Part shown: one piece after another, positions 10,913 to 20,825 of the stretch
Position numbering within the stretch: the stretch's first letter is position 1
How the letters are laid out: each line of letters starts with the position of its first letter
From: Prescottella sp. R16
GTDB taxonomy: Bacteria; Actinomycetota; Actinomycetes; Mycobacteriales; Mycobacteriaceae
Assembly (NCBI RefSeq): GCF_030656875.1
Contig: NZ_CP130943.1
Coordinates: 2,232,001-2,296,000, forward strand
DNA length: 64,000 bases
Direction: 5' to 3'
Notes under the pieces: generated by a model
Databases searched by the model: none
What the model was told of the DNA's origin: nothing
The model's input: only the letters and a program-made list of their open reading frames with translations
Program-made: the position numbers and the translations under genes

Positions 10913-10918
10913 TAGGCT
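10913..10918 (+). promoter_or_regulatory. -10 box of dop, predicting a leaderless transcript
   Basis: TAGGCT fits TANNNT and is followed by exactly 6 nt before ATG 10925, so transcription should start at or next to the start codon. No Shine-Dalgarno sequence precedes the ATG, which agrees. Confidence 0.6.
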
Positions 10919-10924
10919 CGTGCC

Positions 10925-12424
10925 ATGCAGCGGATCATCGGTATCGAGGTCGAGTACGGAATCTCCTCGCCCAGCGACCCTTCGGCGAATCCGATTCTGA
11001 CGTCCACACAGGCCGTGCTCGCGTATGCGGCCGCGGCGGGGGTGCCCCGCGCCAAGCGCACCCGGTGGGACTACGAGGTGGAGTCGCCACTGCGGGACGC
11101 GCGCGGGTTCGACCTGGGGCGCACCAACGGCCCTGCGCCGGTGATCGACGCCGACGAGATCGGCGCCGCCAACATGATTCTCACCAACGGTGCCCGGCTG
11201 TACGTCGACCACGCGCACCCGGAGTATTCGGCGCCGGAGGTGACCGATCCGCTCGACGCGGTGATCTGGGACAAGGCGGGGGAGCGGGTGATGGAGGCCG
11301 CGGCCCGGCACGCGTCCAGCGTTCCCGGCGCGCCACGCCTGCAGTTGTACAAGAACAACATCGACGGCAAGGGCGCGTCGTACGGCACCCACGAGAACTA
11401 TCTGATGGCACGGGACACCCCGTTCTCGGCGGTGGTGGCGGGACTGACGCCGTTCTTCGCGTCCCGGCAGGTGATCTGCGGGTCCGGCCGGGTGGGGATC
11501 GGCCAGTCCGGGGACGAGGAGGGCTTCCAGCTGTCGCAGCGCTCCGACTACATCGAGGTCGAGGTGGGTCTCGAGACGACCCTCAAGCGCGGCATCATCA
11601 ACACCCGCGACGAACCGCACGCCGACGCCGACAAGTACCGCCGGCTGCACGTCATCATCGGGGACGCGAACCTGGCGGAGATGTCGACGTACCTCAAGGT
11701 GGGGACGACGGCGCTCGTGCTCGATCTGATCGAGGCCGGTGTCGATCTGACCGATCTGCAGCTGGCCCGCCCGGTCACCGCCGTCCACCACATCAGCCAC
11801 GATCCGACGCTGCGTGCCACGGTGGCACTCGTCGACGGCCGGGAACTGACCGGTCTTGCGCTGCAGCGCATCTATCTGGACCGGGTTGCCGCGCACCTCG
11901 CCCGCCGCGGTGACGACGATCCGCGGGCCGCCGACATCGTCGAGAAGTGGGCGATGGTCCTCGACCTGCTCGAACGCGATCCGATGGAGTGCTCGCACCT
12001 GCTCGACTGGCCCGCGAAACTGCGGCTGATGGAGGGGTTCCGGAGCCGCGAGGGGCTGGCGTGGTCGGCCCCGAAGCTGCACATGCTCGACCTGCAGTAC
12101 TCCGACGTGCGCCTGGACAAGGGCCTCTACAACCGTCTCGTCGCCCGCGGATCGATGGAGCGTCTGGTCACCGAACAGCAGATCCTCGACGCCGTGCACA
12201 CGCCGCCGTCGGACACCCGGGCGTTCTTCCGTGGGGAGTGCCTGCGCCGGTTCGGCGCCGACATCGCGGCCGCCAGCTGGGACTCGGTGATCTTCGATCT
12301 GGGGGGCGAGTCCCTGGTCCGCATCCCGACACTCGAACCGTTGCGGGGCAGTCGCGCTCACGTCGGGAGACTGCTGGATTCGGTGAATTCGGCGGCTGAA
12401 CTGGTCGATCAGCTCACGAACTGA
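10925..12424 (+). CDS. dop: Pup deamidase/depupylase Dop
   Basis: Dop converts the C-terminal Gln of Pup to Glu and removes Pup from substrates. The 499-residue protein belongs to the carboxylate-amine ligase/glutamine-synthetase fold. It starts [14 protein letters not shown], with the Asp/Glu pocket that sets it apart from PafA. Other family segments are [31 protein letters not shown] and [19 protein letters not shown]. It is longer than PafA because of the loop near residues 35-80. The Gln-ending pup gene 125 nt downstream requires this enzyme. Confidence 0.96.
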   Translation: MQRIIGIEVEYGISSPSDPSANPILTSTQAVLAYAAAAGVPRAKRTRWDYEVESPLRDARGFDLGRTNGPAPVIDADEIGAANMILTNGARLYVDHAHPEYSAPEVTDPLDAVIWDKAGERVMEAAARHASSVPGAPRLQLYKNNIDGKGASYGTHENYLMARDTPFSAVVAGLTPFFASRQVICGSGRVGIGQSGDEEGFQLSQRSDYIEVEVGLETTLKRGIINTRDEPHADADKYRRLHVIIGDANLAEMSTYLKVGTTALVLDLIEAGVDLTDLQLARPVTAVHHISHDPTLRATVALVDGRELTGLALQRIYLDRVAAHLARRGDDDPRAADIVEKWAMVLDLLERDPMECSHLLDWPAKLRLMEGFRSREGLAWSAPKLHMLDLQYSDVRLDKGLYNRLVARGSMERLVTEQQILDAVHTPPSDTRAFFRGECLRRFGADIAAASWDSVIFDLGGESLVRIPTLEPLRGSRAHVGRLLDSVNSAAELVDQLTN

Positions 12425-12549
12425 AGACCCCGGAGAAACGCCCGCGCGCTTGCCGCCCGACGGGGGTCGCCGGTCGGTAGTGTGAGGGTTCGAGCAGGAC
12501 TCACCGGTCGTGGGCCGGCGGGTTCGGGGTGAGAAGGAGGTCGGTGACC

Positions 12550-12741
12550 ATGGCGCAGGAGCAGACCAAGCGTGCCGGTGGTGGCGACGACGATTCCGAG
12601 ATCGGCGACGGGGCGGCCGGGCAGGAGCGTCGTGAGAAGTTGGCGGAGGACACCGACGATCTGCTCGACGAGATCGACGATGTGCTCGAGGAGAACGCCG
12701 AGGACTTCGTGCGCGCCTACGTCCAGAAGGGCGGCCAGTGA
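12550..12741 (+). CDS. pup: prokaryotic ubiquitin-like protein Pup
   Basis: The 63-residue acidic, mostly disordered protein ends in GGQ, the Gln form that must be deamidated by Dop before ligation. The C-terminal half ([20 protein letters not shown]) is the Mpa-binding helix. ATG 12550 ([10 protein letters not shown]) follows the RBS GAAGGAGG (12533-12540); an in-frame GTG at 12529 lies upstream of that site and is rejected. The pup stop overlaps the prcB start as GTGA, so the substrate tag and the core protease are translationally coupled. Confidence 0.97.
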   Translation: MAQEQTKRAGGGDDDSEIGDGAAGQERREKLAEDTDDLLDEIDDVLEENAEDFVRAYVQKGGQ

Positions 12742-13616
12742 GGGCGGATCGCGCAGGGGTGCCGTCGGGTTCGGACGGCTTCGGCAGCGGCGGGTTGACG
12801 TACGGGTCGACGCTGTCGTCGTTCACCGAGCACCTGCGCGTCCACGCGCCGGAGCTGTTGCCGGGTAATCGGATCGACATGGGTGCCGGATCCGCTGCCG
12901 GAGGCGTCGACATCGCCCCGCACGGGACGACGATCGTGGCGCTCACGTTCGCCGGGGGTGTCCTCATCGCCGGTGACCGGCGGGCCACGATGGGCAATCT
13001 CATCGCCAGCCGGGACGTCGAGAAGGTGTTCGTCACCGACGACTATTCGGCGGCCGGGATCGCCGGTACCGCGGGTGTCGCCATCGAACTGGTGCGGCTG
13101 TTCGCCGTCGAACTCGAACACTACGAGAAGATCGAGGGCGTCCAGCTCACGTTCGACGGCAAGGCCAACCGGTTGTCGTCGATGGTGCGTGGCAACCTCG
13201 GGGCCGCGATGCAGGGGCTGGCGGTCGTGCCGCTGCTGGTCGGGTACGACCTCGACGCAGCGGACGCGCAGCGGGCCGGGCGCATCGTGTCCTACGACGT
13301 GGTCGGTGGCCGCTACGAGGAGCGGGCCGGATATCACGCCGTCGGGTCGGGGTCGCTGTTCGCGAAGGCGTCGCTCAAGAAGCTGTATCGGGAAGGCGCC
13401 GACGAGGATTCGGCGCTGCGGATGGCGGTCGAGGCCCTGTACGACGCCGCCGACGACGATTCCGCGACCGGAGGGCCGGACCTGGTCCGCTCGATCTACC
13501 CGACGGCGGTGGTGATCACCTCCGCGGGTGCGGTCTACGTGCCGGCCGAGCGTACGGCCGAGTTGGCGCGCACGGTGCTCGCCGACCGCACCGAGGAAGG
13601 ACGCACGCCACGATGA
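12738..13616 (+). CDS. prcB: 20S proteasome beta subunit PrcB
   Basis: PrcB is the proteolytic subunit. A 63-residue propeptide is cleaved at HG|TTIVAL, exposing Thr64 as N-terminal nucleophile. Further catalytic residues are seen in AGDRRAT (Asp and Arg) and at the Lys of RDVEKVFV. The mature subunit of about 229 residues is normal. The GTG start overlaps the pup stop by 4 nt, and the prcB stop overlaps the prcA start by 4 nt (ATGA), giving a coupled pup-prcB-prcA unit. Confidence 0.97.
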   Translation: MRADRAGVPSGSDGFGSGGLTYGSTLSSFTEHLRVHAPELLPGNRIDMGAGSAAGGVDIAPHGTTIVALTFAGGVLIAGDRRATMGNLIASRDVEKVFVTDDYSAAGIAGTAGVAIELVRLFAVELEHYEKIEGVQLTFDGKANRLSSMVRGNLGAAMQGLAVVPLLVGYDLDAADAQRAGRIVSYDVVGGRYEERAGYHAVGSGSLFAKASLKKLYREGADEDSALRMAVEALYDAADDDSATGGPDLVRSIYPTAVVITSAGAVYVPAERTAELARTVLADRTEEGRTPR

Positions 13617-14395
13617 CGCTGCCGTACTACGCTTCCGCCGAGCAGATCATGCGCGATCGCTCGGAGCTGGCGCGCAAGGGAATTGCGCGGGGCCGCAGCG
13701 TCATCGTGCTCACGTTCGCCGACGGGGTGCTGTTCGTGGCGGAGAACCCGTCGACGGCCCTGCACAAGGTCAGCGAGCTGTACGACCGGCTCGGTTTCGC
13801 GGCCGTCGGCAAGTACAACGAGTTCGAGAACCTGCGCCGCGCGGGCATCGTGCATGCGGACATGCGCGGCTACTCGTACGACAGGCGAGACGTGACCGGT
13901 CGTTCGCTGGCCAACGGGTACGCGCAGACGCTCGGCACCATCTTCACCGAGCAGCCCAAACCGTACGAGGTGGAGATCTGCGTCGCCGAGGTGGGCCCGC
14001 ACGGTACCGCGCCGCACGCACAGCTGTATCGCATCACGTACGACGGGTCGATCGTCGACGAACAGCAGTTCGTCGTCATGGGCGGCACCACCGACCCGAT
14101 CGCGAGTGCCCTGCGCGCGTCGTACCGGCCGGGGATGGAGTTGACCGAGGCGGTCACGGTCGCGGTCCGGGCCCTGCAGGACGGCACCGGAACCGAGACG
14201 GAGCGACGCGTACTGGGCGTGTCGGGCCTCGAGGTGGCGGTGCTCGACCAGTCCCGTCCGCGGCGCGCGTTCCGCCGGATCTCCGGTGACGCCCTCGAGG
14301 CGCTGCTGCCGGCCGAGCCCGCGGCGACCGAGGGCGATTCCGGTCCGGCCACCGAACCCGAATCGGGTACGGCGCCGTCCGACGGCGACGCCTAG
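13613..14395 (+). CDS. prcA: 20S proteasome alpha subunit PrcA
   Basis: PrcA forms the outer, gating heptameric rings of the core particle and contacts Mpa. The 260-residue protein opens [20 protein letters not shown], the alpha-type N-terminal gate helix, and lacks a catalytic N-terminal Thr. [18 protein letters not shown] is the conserved core strand region. The C-terminal 30 residues are acidic, Pro/Glu-rich and probably disordered. The 3' end overlaps a convergent PAP2/DAGK gene by 4 nt, which separates this operon from pafA. Confidence 0.97.
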   Translation: MTLPYYASAEQIMRDRSELARKGIARGRSVIVLTFADGVLFVAENPSTALHKVSELYDRLGFAAVGKYNEFENLRRAGIVHADMRGYSYDRRDVTGRSLANGYAQTLGTIFTEQPKPYEVEICVAEVGPHGTAPHAQLYRITYDGSIVDEQQFVVMGGTTDPIASALRASYRPGMELTEAVTVAVRALQDGTGTETERRVLGVSGLEVAVLDQSRPRRAFRRISGDALEALLPAEPAATEGDSGPATEPESGTAPSDGDA

Positions 14396-15867
14396 TTCCC
14401 CGGATCCGTCGCCCGGTACAGCACGATCTGCTGTGGTGCACTGCGGAACTCGAACCGGCGACCGTCGGCGACCACCTCGCCGTCGGTCGCCAACGCGACG
14501 GCGTCGCCCGTGACGTGCACCGACAGTGTCGGGACGTTGCGTTGCACGTAGGTCGACGACGATCCCAGGGTTCCGGTGAGGGCTGCAGCGATCAGGCGCA
14601 GCCGGGAGAACCGCCGATCGGCAGGTAGGTAGCGGACGTCGAGGGTGCCGTGGTGGATGGCGGGCCGGGACATCGGAACCTGATCGGCCGGCGTGTAGTG
14701 GCCGTTGCCGACGAACAGCATCCAGATCGAGTGCCCGGTGCCGTCGAGAGTGACGGCCAGTGGGGTGGCTTCGGCGAGGACACGGGCCATCGCGAGCGCT
14801 GCGGCCGGCCATTTCCCGAGCCGCGACTGCCACCGCTCCCGCAGCCGCACCGAGTCCGGATAGCCGCCGAGGCTCGCCGTGTTGACGAACGCCGCCTCCC
14901 GGGCGTCGTCGATACGGATGGTGCCCAGGTCGACGAGCTCGGCGGTCCCGTCGGTGATCGCGGCCGCCGTCGACGCGACGTCACCGACCCCGGTGTCGCG
15001 GGCGAAATGGTTGAGCGTGCCGCCGGGGAACACCGCGAGCGGCAGGCCGTGGCGGACGGCAGCCGCGGCGACGGTGACCACGGTGCCGTCGCCACCACAC
15101 ACGCCGAGGGCCTGCGGGGATCGGGCCGTGATCGTCTCGTCGACCTGGGCGGCGAAGTCCCGGTCGGCGTCGAACTCGACGACGGCGGCCTTCGGCAGCG
15201 CCGACTCCACCTCGGTGCGGACGTCGTCGTCGCCCTCCCCGGATCCCGGATTGACGAACACGACCAGTCCGTCGCCGTCCGGGAGGGGCTGTGCGGCACG
15301 GTCCGGGCCCAGGGTGGCGGGTTCGGTGTCGCGGACGGCCCACCAGCGCCGGCCGGCCAGGGCGACGGCACTGCCGGCGGCGAGCCCGACAGCGACGTCG
15401 GACGGCCAGTGCACGCCGGTGTGCACACGGGAGTACCCGACGGCCGCGGCGAGGGGCGCCAGGGCGAGGCCGGCGGCGGGATATTCGAGGGCGACACCGG
15501 TCGCGAACGCGGCCGCGGACGCGGAGTGGCCGGACGGGAACGAGGAGGAGCGGGGTGCGGGAAGTCCGCGGCGATCGGCGAATTCCGGGGTGCCGGCGGG
15601 TGGTCGGCGCCGCGGGAACAGCGGCTTGAGGACCCCGTTGGCCAGTGCGCTCGCTCCGGCCACGGACAGGATGCCGCGGACCGCGGCCCGGCGTGCCCGG
15701 CCCCCGCGCAGCGCCATGCCGGCAGCGATGCCCGTCCACAGCACACTGTGGTCGGCGACGGTGCTCAGGCCGCGCAGTCCGGCATCGAGCGGGGAGGGCG
15801 GCAGGTTCGCGCTCAGCCGCATGAACGCCCGGTCGGTTCGCGTCGGGAAAAGTCTCGCTTCGGCCAC
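14392..15867 (-). CDS. PAP2 phosphatase fused to diacylglycerol-kinase-like lipid kinase
   Basis: The N-terminal half (about 1-185) is a membrane PAP2 phosphatase with the three motifs [18 protein letters not shown] and [13 protein letters not shown]. The C-terminal half (about 200-490) is a DAGK/sphingosine-kinase-like catalytic domain, with nucleotide motif [15 protein letters not shown] and [12 protein letters not shown]. One protein could thus both dephosphorylate and phosphorylate lipids; substrates are unknown. It is transcribed against its neighbours and separates prcA from pafA. Confidence 0.85.
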   Translation of the reverse strand: MAEARLFPTRTDRAFMRLSANLPPSPLDAGLRGLSTVADHSVLWTGIAAGMALRGGRARRAAVRGILSVAGASALANGVLKPLFPRRRPPAGTPEFADRRGLPAPRSSSFPSGHSASAAAFATGVALEYPAAGLALAPLAAAVGYSRVHTGVHWPSDVAVGLAAGSAVALAGRRWWAVRDTEPATLGPDRAAQPLPDGDGLVVFVNPGSGEGDDDVRTEVESALPKAAVVEFDADRDFAAQVDETITARSPQALGVCGGDGTVVTVAAAAVRHGLPLAVFPGGTLNHFARDTGVGDVASTAAAITDGTAELVDLGTIRIDDAREAAFVNTASLGGYPDSVRLRERWQSRLGKWPAAALAMARVLAEATPLAVTLDGTGHSIWMLFVGNGHYTPADQVPMSRPAIHHGTLDVRYLPADRRFSRLRLIAAALTGTLGSSSTYVQRNVPTLSVHVTGDAVALATDGEVVADGRRFEFRSAPQQIVLYRATDPGN

Positions 15868-15917
15868 GTTCTCACCCTAGGCCGACGCGACTGTTCCTGA
15901 ACGGCAAGGCAATCGCG

Positions 15918-15936
15918 TTCGACAGTTGTACTGTCG
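15918..15936. promoter_or_regulatory. pafA promoter: palindrome overlapping a leaderless -10
   Basis: A perfect 8-bp inverted repeat, TCGACAGT-TGT-ACTGTCGA, spans 15918-15936. Its right half overlaps the -10 TACTGT (15929-15934), which lies 6 nt before the GTG start at 15941. This predicts a leaderless mRNA and places a potential repressor site across the promoter. The binding protein is unknown. Confidence 0.55.
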
Positions 15937-15940
15937 AGGT

Positions 15941-17299
15941 GTGCAGCGACGAATCATGGGTATCGAGACCGAGTTCGGTGTCACCTGCACCTTTCACGGT
16001 CATCGGCGGCTGAGTCCGGACGAGGTTGCCCGCTACCTCTTCCGGCGGGTGGTCTCGTGGGGCCGCAGTTCCAACGTGTTCCTCCGCAACGGTGCACGGT
16101 TGTATCTCGACGTCGGCTCGCATCCGGAGTACGCGACCGCCGAGTGCGACAGCCTGCTGCAGCTCGTCAACCACGATCGGGCGGGGGAGCGGGTCCTCGA
16201 GGATCTTCTCGTGGACGCCGAGCAGCGGCTCGCCGAGGAGGGTATCGGCGGCGACATCTACCTGTTCAAGAACAACACCGATTCGGCGGGCAACTCGTAC
16301 GGCTGCCACGAGAATTTCCTGGTGGTCCGGGCGGGCGAGTTCTCGCGGATCTCGGATGTCCTGTTGCCGTTCCTGGTGACGCGGCAACTGATCTGTGGTG
16401 CCGGCAAGATCCTGCAGACCCCGAAGTCGGCGCAGTTCTGCCTGTCGCAGCGGGCCGAGCACATCTGGGAGGGGGTGTCGTCGGCGACGACGCGGTCGCG
16501 GCCGATCATCAACACCCGCGACGAGCCGCACGCCGACGCCGAGAAGTACCGCCGGCTGCACGTGATCGTCGGTGACTCGAACATGTCCGAGACCACCACG
16601 ATGCTCAAGGTGGGTACCGCGGCGCTGGTGCTCGAGATGATCGAGGCGGGGGTGCCGTTCCGGGACTTCGCGTTGGACAACCCCATTCGCGCGATCCGGG
16701 AGGTCAGCCACGACCTGACCGGACGGCATCCGGTGCGGCTCGCGGGCGGCCGGCAGGCCAGTGCCCTCGACATCCAGCGCGAATACCACGCCCGGGCCGT
16801 CGAGCATCTGCGCAACCGGGAACCCGACGAGCAGGTCGAGCAGGTCGTCGAACTGTGGGGGCGGGTCCTCGATGCGGTCGAGAGCCAGGACTTCGCGAAG
16901 GTCGACACCGAGGTCGACTGGGTGATCAAACGGAAGCTGTTCCAGCGTTACCAGGACAAGTACGGGATGGAACTGTCCGATCCGAAGATCGCGCAACTGG
17001 ATCTGGCGTACCACGACATCAAACGTGGCCGCGGCGTGTTCGACCTGCTGCAGCGCAAGGGCCTGGCCAAGCGGGTCACCGAGGACGAGACGGTCGATCT
17101 CGCGGTGACGACCCCGCCCCAGACGACGCGCGCGAAACTGCGGGGCGACTTCATCGCCGCAGCTCAGGACGCCGGCCGGGACTTCACCGTCGACTGGGTG
17201 CACCTCAAGCTCAACGACCAGGCGCAGCGCACGGTTCTGTGCAAGGATCCGTTCCGGTCGGTCGACGAACGGGTGGAGCGACTCATCGCCTCCATGTGA
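15941..17299 (+). CDS. pafA: Pup-protein ligase PafA
   Basis: PafA uses ATP to activate the C-terminal Glu of Pup and joins it to substrate lysines. The 452-residue length equals the mycobacterial enzyme. It opens [20 protein letters not shown], with the ATP/Mg carboxylates in the IETEFG segment. [34 protein letters not shown] and [18 protein letters not shown] parallel Dop but without the long Dop loop. GTG 15941 is chosen for family length and the leaderless promoter spacing. pafB follows on the same strand from its own promoter. Confidence 0.96.
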   Translation: MQRRIMGIETEFGVTCTFHGHRRLSPDEVARYLFRRVVSWGRSSNVFLRNGARLYLDVGSHPEYATAECDSLLQLVNHDRAGERVLEDLLVDAEQRLAEEGIGGDIYLFKNNTDSAGNSYGCHENFLVVRAGEFSRISDVLLPFLVTRQLICGAGKILQTPKSAQFCLSQRAEHIWEGVSSATTRSRPIINTRDEPHADAEKYRRLHVIVGDSNMSETTTMLKVGTAALVLEMIEAGVPFRDFALDNPIRAIREVSHDLTGRHPVRLAGGRQASALDIQREYHARAVEHLRNREPDEQVEQVVELWGRVLDAVESQDFAKVDTEVDWVIKRKLFQRYQDKYGMELSDPKIAQLDLAYHDIKRGRGVFDLLQRKGLAKRVTEDETVDLAVTTPPQTTRAKLRGDFIAAAQDAGRDFTVDWVHLKLNDQAQRTVLCKDPFRSVDERVERLIASM

Positions 17300-17349
17300 T
17301 CTGCCGCAATTCGTCCGTTTTGCTACTGGGTGGTCGGTTCCGGGCACAC

Positions 17350-17355
17350 TAAGAT
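17350..17355 (+). promoter_or_regulatory. -10 box of pafB, predicting a leaderless transcript
   Basis: TAAGAT is a close TANNNT match and is followed by 6 nt before GTG 17362. No ribosome-binding site lies before the GTG. pafBC can therefore be transcribed independently of pafA. Confidence 0.6.
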
Positions 17356-17361
17356 CTGCGC

Positions 17362-18369
17362 GTGGCAACTTCCAAAGTCGAGCGGTTGACGAACCTCGTC
17401 ATCTGCCTGCTCTCGACCCGTCAGTTCCTCACCGCCGAGAAGATCCGGGCCAGTGTGGCCGGGTACAGCGAGTCGGCGAGCGACGACGCGTTCAGCCGGA
17501 TGTTCGAGCGCGACAAGAACGAACTGCGGGATCTCGGTATCCCCCTCGAGACAGGGTCGTCGGGCCGGTTCTCCGGGGTGGAGGGCTACCGGATCAACCG
17601 GGACGCGTACGAACTGCCGGAGATCGACCTCGACGCCGCCGAGTCGGCCGCGGTCGCGGTCGCCGCGCGGTTGTGGAGTTCACCGGAGATGACGTCGGCG
17701 TCGCAGAGCGCTCTCATGAAGTTGCGGGCCGCGGGCGTGCAGGTCGACGCCGAACTCGATGCGGTCCCGATGTCGGCGATCCCGGCGCGGACCCGGGGTT
17801 CGGAGTCGGCGATGCGGCAGCTGCTCGCGGCGATCGACGCCGGCCGGGCGGTGACGTTCCGGCACCGTGGTGCTCCCACCGAGGATTTCGTCACCCGCAC
17901 GGTGCAGCCGTGGGGTGTGGTGACGTTGCGGGGTCGCTGGTATCTCGTCGGGCACGATGTCGACCGGGATGCGACGCGCACGTTCCGGCTGTCCCGGATC
18001 GCGGACCCGGTCGAGGCGGTCGGCCCGGAGAACGCGGTGGACAAACCGGACGGTGTCGACCTGCGGGCGCTGGTCGCCGCGGTGACCGGTACCGGTGAGG
18101 TCACCGGCACCGCGTCGGTGTGGGTCGCGGACGGCCGTGCCCACGAGGTGCGGCGCCTCGGTGTCGATCGTGGTGCGCGGCAGCTCGGGTCGCGTCCGGG
18201 CACGGTCGTCGACATTCCGGTGCGGTCGTGGGGCTGGACGGCGCGGATCGTCGCCGGGCACGGTGCCGACGCGGTCGTCCTCGAACCTGCGGAACTGCGG
18301 GACCGGGTGCAGGAACAGTTGCGGGCCGTCGCCGGTGTCGCCGGGGGATGGATGGAGGAGGCTCGATGA
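17362..18369 (+). CDS. pafB: WYL-domain transcriptional regulator PafB
   Basis: PafB and PafC form a regulator that activates the mycobacterial LexA/RecA-independent DNA-damage response, probably by sensing nucleic acid through WYL domains. The 335-residue protein has an N-terminal winged helix (about 1-75, with LLSTRQFLTAEKIR), a linker, a WYL domain (about 140-230, with TVQPWGVVTLRGRWYLVGHD) and the WCX C-terminal extension. Its stop overlaps the pafC start as ATGA, so both subunits are coupled. The DNA-damage role is taken from mycobacterial work. Confidence 0.93.
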   Translation: MATSKVERLTNLVICLLSTRQFLTAEKIRASVAGYSESASDDAFSRMFERDKNELRDLGIPLETGSSGRFSGVEGYRINRDAYELPEIDLDAAESAAVAVAARLWSSPEMTSASQSALMKLRAAGVQVDAELDAVPMSAIPARTRGSESAMRQLLAAIDAGRAVTFRHRGAPTEDFVTRTVQPWGVVTLRGRWYLVGHDVDRDATRTFRLSRIADPVEAVGPENAVDKPDGVDLRALVAAVTGTGEVTGTASVWVADGRAHEVRRLGVDRGARQLGSRPGTVVDIPVRSWGWTARIVAGHGADAVVLEPAELRDRVQEQLRAVAGVAGGWMEEAR

Positions 18370-19334
18370 GCGTGCAGGTGTCGCGGCTGGCGCGGCTGCT
18401 GAATCTGGTGCCGTACTTCTCGGTCAATCCGGGGATCAGCAAGGCGCAGGCGGCCCGGGAACTCGGGGTCAGCGTGCCGAAGCTGATGAAGGATCTGGAA
18501 CAGCTGTGGGTGTGCGGTCTGCCCGGCTACGGGCCCGGCGATCTGATCGATCTGTCGTTCGACGAGGACACGGTCTCGGTGGTGTTCTCGGCCGGGATGG
18601 ATCGTCCGCTGCGGTTGACGTCGACCGAGGCGACGGTGCTGCTGGTGGCGTTGCGATCGCTCGCCGAGATGCCCGGCATGGTCGATCCGACGGCGGCGCG
18701 CGGCGCGATCGCGAAGATCGAATCGGCGGCCGGTACGGCGGCCCGCGAACTGCACGGCGACGACGGTCCGGCCCCCGGGGCGAGTCTCGACTCGCCGGTC
18801 GCGGCGACCGTCCGCTCCGCGCTGCGCGCCGACCGTGCGCTGCACCTGACCTACTATTCGGCATCCCGCGACGCGGTGTCCGAACGGGTCGTCGACCCGA
18901 TCCGCTCGTTGCTGGTCGACGACCACACCTATCTGCAGGCGTGGTGCCGTCAGGTGGAGGGGGTGCGGCTGTTCCGCTTCGACCGGATCGACGCCGCCCG
19001 TGAACTCGACGAACCGTCGGCCCCGCCGGCGCAGGCGATCGACACCGACGAGCACCTGGTGCTGTTCAGCGACGACGCCCCCCTGCCGCGGGCCCGGCTG
19101 CGGATCGCCGCGTCGCACGGATGGATCCTCGACACGTATCCGATGGAGCCGGTGCGGACGGAACCGGACGGTTCCATCGAGGTGACGATGCGGTACGGCT
19201 CGCTCGAATGGATGGCGCGCCTGCTGCTCGGATTCGGGGCGGCCGCGACGGTCCTGGAACCGCCGGAACTGGCCGACGAGGTCCGTGCCCGTGCCCGCGC
19301 GGCACTCGACGTCTACGACGCCCTGGATGCCTGA
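18366..19334 (+). CDS. pafC: WYL-domain transcriptional regulator PafC
   Basis: This is the partner of PafB, 322 residues from ATG 18366. A winged helix (about 1-80, with INPGISKAQAARELGV-like helices) precedes a WYL domain (about 150-235). That domain contains ALHLTYYSASRDAVSERVVDP and DHTYLQAWCRQ, and a WCX domain (about 245-322) ends the protein. The long upstream in-frame extension lies inside pafB and is rejected. About 200 nt with no recognisable gene separate it from tatA. Confidence 0.92.
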   Translation: MSVQVSRLARLLNLVPYFSVNPGISKAQAARELGVSVPKLMKDLEQLWVCGLPGYGPGDLIDLSFDEDTVSVVFSAGMDRPLRLTSTEATVLLVALRSLAEMPGMVDPTAARGAIAKIESAAGTAARELHGDDGPAPGASLDSPVAATVRSALRADRALHLTYYSASRDAVSERVVDPIRSLLVDDHTYLQAWCRQVEGVRLFRFDRIDAARELDEPSAPPAQAIDTDEHLVLFSDDAPLPRARLRIAASHGWILDTYPMEPVRTEPDGSIEVTMRYGSLEWMARLLLGFGAAATVLEPPELADEVRARARAALDVYDALDA

Positions 19335-19502
19335 TTCGTCTGTTCGAATCGTGCGGTTCGGGTACACGCAGAGGGCGAGACGAGTAACTTCGGATGACGG
19401 GTGCGTGAACCGGTTCGCCGGAACGTGCGCAGACCGCTCCGGTGGGTTGTTACGTCACGGTGAACAGGACATTTGCGCCATGGCCGACGTATGCAGGTCC
19501 GG

Positions 19503-19508
19503 TAGCAT
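19503..19508 (+). promoter_or_regulatory. probable -10 element of tatA promoter
   Basis: TAGCAT (preceded by GG) lies 27 nt before the tatA ATG, with an RBS (CTGGAGGAAG) between. It resembles the GGTAGCGT upstream of mpa. The rest of 19335-19535 shows no gene. Confidence 0.4.
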
Positions 19509-19535
19509 CGAGTCAACTGATCTCTGGAGGAAGTA

Positions 19536-19796
19536 ATGGGTTCGCTGAGTATCTGGCACTGGGCCATCGTGGCACTGGTGGTCGTCATCCTGTTCGGGTC
19601 GAAGAAGCTGCCCGAGGCCGCTCGCGGTCTCGGCCGGTCACTGCGCATTTTCAAGAGCGAGGTCAAGGAGATGCAGAACGACGGCAACCCGTCGTCCGCC
19701 ACCGACGTGACCTCGTCGGCGCAGCTGTCGTCGCCGATCGACGCGACCGTCGTCGATGCGCCGCAGCAGCCGCGCACCGAGCCGAAGACGGCCTAG
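19536..19796 (+). CDS. tatA: Sec-independent translocase subunit TatA
   Basis: The 86-residue protein has one N-terminal membrane helix (about 6-20, IWHWAIVALVVVILFG). The hallmark FGSKKLPEAARGLGRSL amphipathic helix and a polar Ser/Pro/Ala-rich tail follow. TatA oligomerises to form the pore for folded proteins carrying twin-Arg signals. The metallophosphoesterase at 59.7-60.8 kb is one likely client in this window. tatC follows after 81 nt in the same direction. Confidence 0.95.
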   Translation: MGSLSIWHWAIVALVVVILFGSKKLPEAARGLGRSLRIFKSEVKEMQNDGNPSSATDVTSSAQLSSPIDATVVDAPQQPRTEPKTA

Positions 19797-19877
19797 TTCA
19801 CGATTCTCGAGCATCCGGGGTGACGCCGCTGAAGGACCGTCGCCCCGGATCACTGCTGACCAAGGCCAGGGCCCACC

Positions 19878-20825
19878 GTGCGAATTCCGTTCGACCCGCG
19901 TCGCAGCCGACGCAGGAAAAATCCAGACGGCACCATGTCGCTCGTCGAACACCTCTACGAGCTGCGTACGCGTCTGCTCATAGCGGTCGCGGCGATCATC
20001 GTCACGACGATCATCGGATTCGTCTGGTACTCGACCCGCATCCTCGGGATCGACAGCCTCGGTGAACTGCTGCGGGGGCCGTACTGTTCGCTGCCGGACA
20101 CGGCGCGCGCCGACCTCGGCACGGACGGGGCGTGTCGGCTCCTCGCGACCGGCCCGTTCGAGCAGTTCATGCTGCGCCTCAAGGTGGGTCTGACCGCCGG
20201 CATCGTGCTGGCATGCCCCGTGTGGCTGTACCAGCTGTGGCGGTTCATCACCCCCGGCCTGTACGCGAAGGAACGCAAGTACGCGATCTTCTTCGTCACG
20301 GCCGCGTCGTTCCTGTTCGTGGCCGGCGCCGTCCTGGCCTACCTGGTGGTCGCGCAGGCCCTGCACTTCCTGTTGACGATCGGCGACAACGTCCAGGTCA
20401 CCGCGCTGAGCGGCTCCCAGTACTTCGGGTTCGTCATCAACGTACTGGTCATCTTCGGCGTGAGTTTCGAGATTCCGCTGCTCATCGTCGCGCTCAACGT
20501 GGTCGGTGTGCTGCCGTACGCCAAGCTCAAGGCGTGGCGACGCGGTCTGATCATGGCGCTGTTCGTGTTCGCCGCCATCGCGACCCCGGGCCAGGATCCG
20601 TTCACGATGCTGGCGCTCGCGGGTGCCCTGACGGTGCTGCTCGAGTTCGCGATCCAGATCGCCCGCGTGCACGACAAGCGCAAGGCGCGTCGTGACTCCG
20701 CGGAACTCGCGGCCCTGTCCGACGAGGAGGCGTCGTCGATCGACGCACCGTCCCCGATCGACGCGGCCACCGCGGTGCCCCCGGCCACCGCCCCGACGAA
20801 GCAGGATTACTCGGACACGCTGTGA
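19878..20825 (+). CDS. tatC: Sec-independent translocase subunit TatC
   Basis: TatC recognises twin-Arg signal peptides. The 315-residue protein has six membrane segments between about 35 and 240. The conserved N-terminal [14 protein letters not shown] and the Pro/Phe-containing [16 protein letters not shown] loop are present. The charged cytoplasmic tail (about 250-315) is longer than in E. coli, as in mycobacteria. The GTG start is followed by [18 protein letters not shown], a typical actinobacterial N-terminal extension. The stop overlaps the helicase start as GTGA. Confidence 0.95.
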   Translation: MRIPFDPRRSRRRKNPDGTMSLVEHLYELRTRLLIAVAAIIVTTIIGFVWYSTRILGIDSLGELLRGPYCSLPDTARADLGTDGACRLLATGPFEQFMLRLKVGLTAGIVLACPVWLYQLWRFITPGLYAKERKYAIFFVTAASFLFVAGAVLAYLVVAQALHFLLTIGDNVQVTALSGSQYFGFVINVLVIFGVSFEIPLLIVALNVVGVLPYAKLKAWRRGLIMALFVFAAIATPGQDPFTMLALAGALTVLLEFAIQIARVHDKRKARRDSAELAALSDEEASSIDAPSPIDAATAVPPATAPTKQDYSDTL

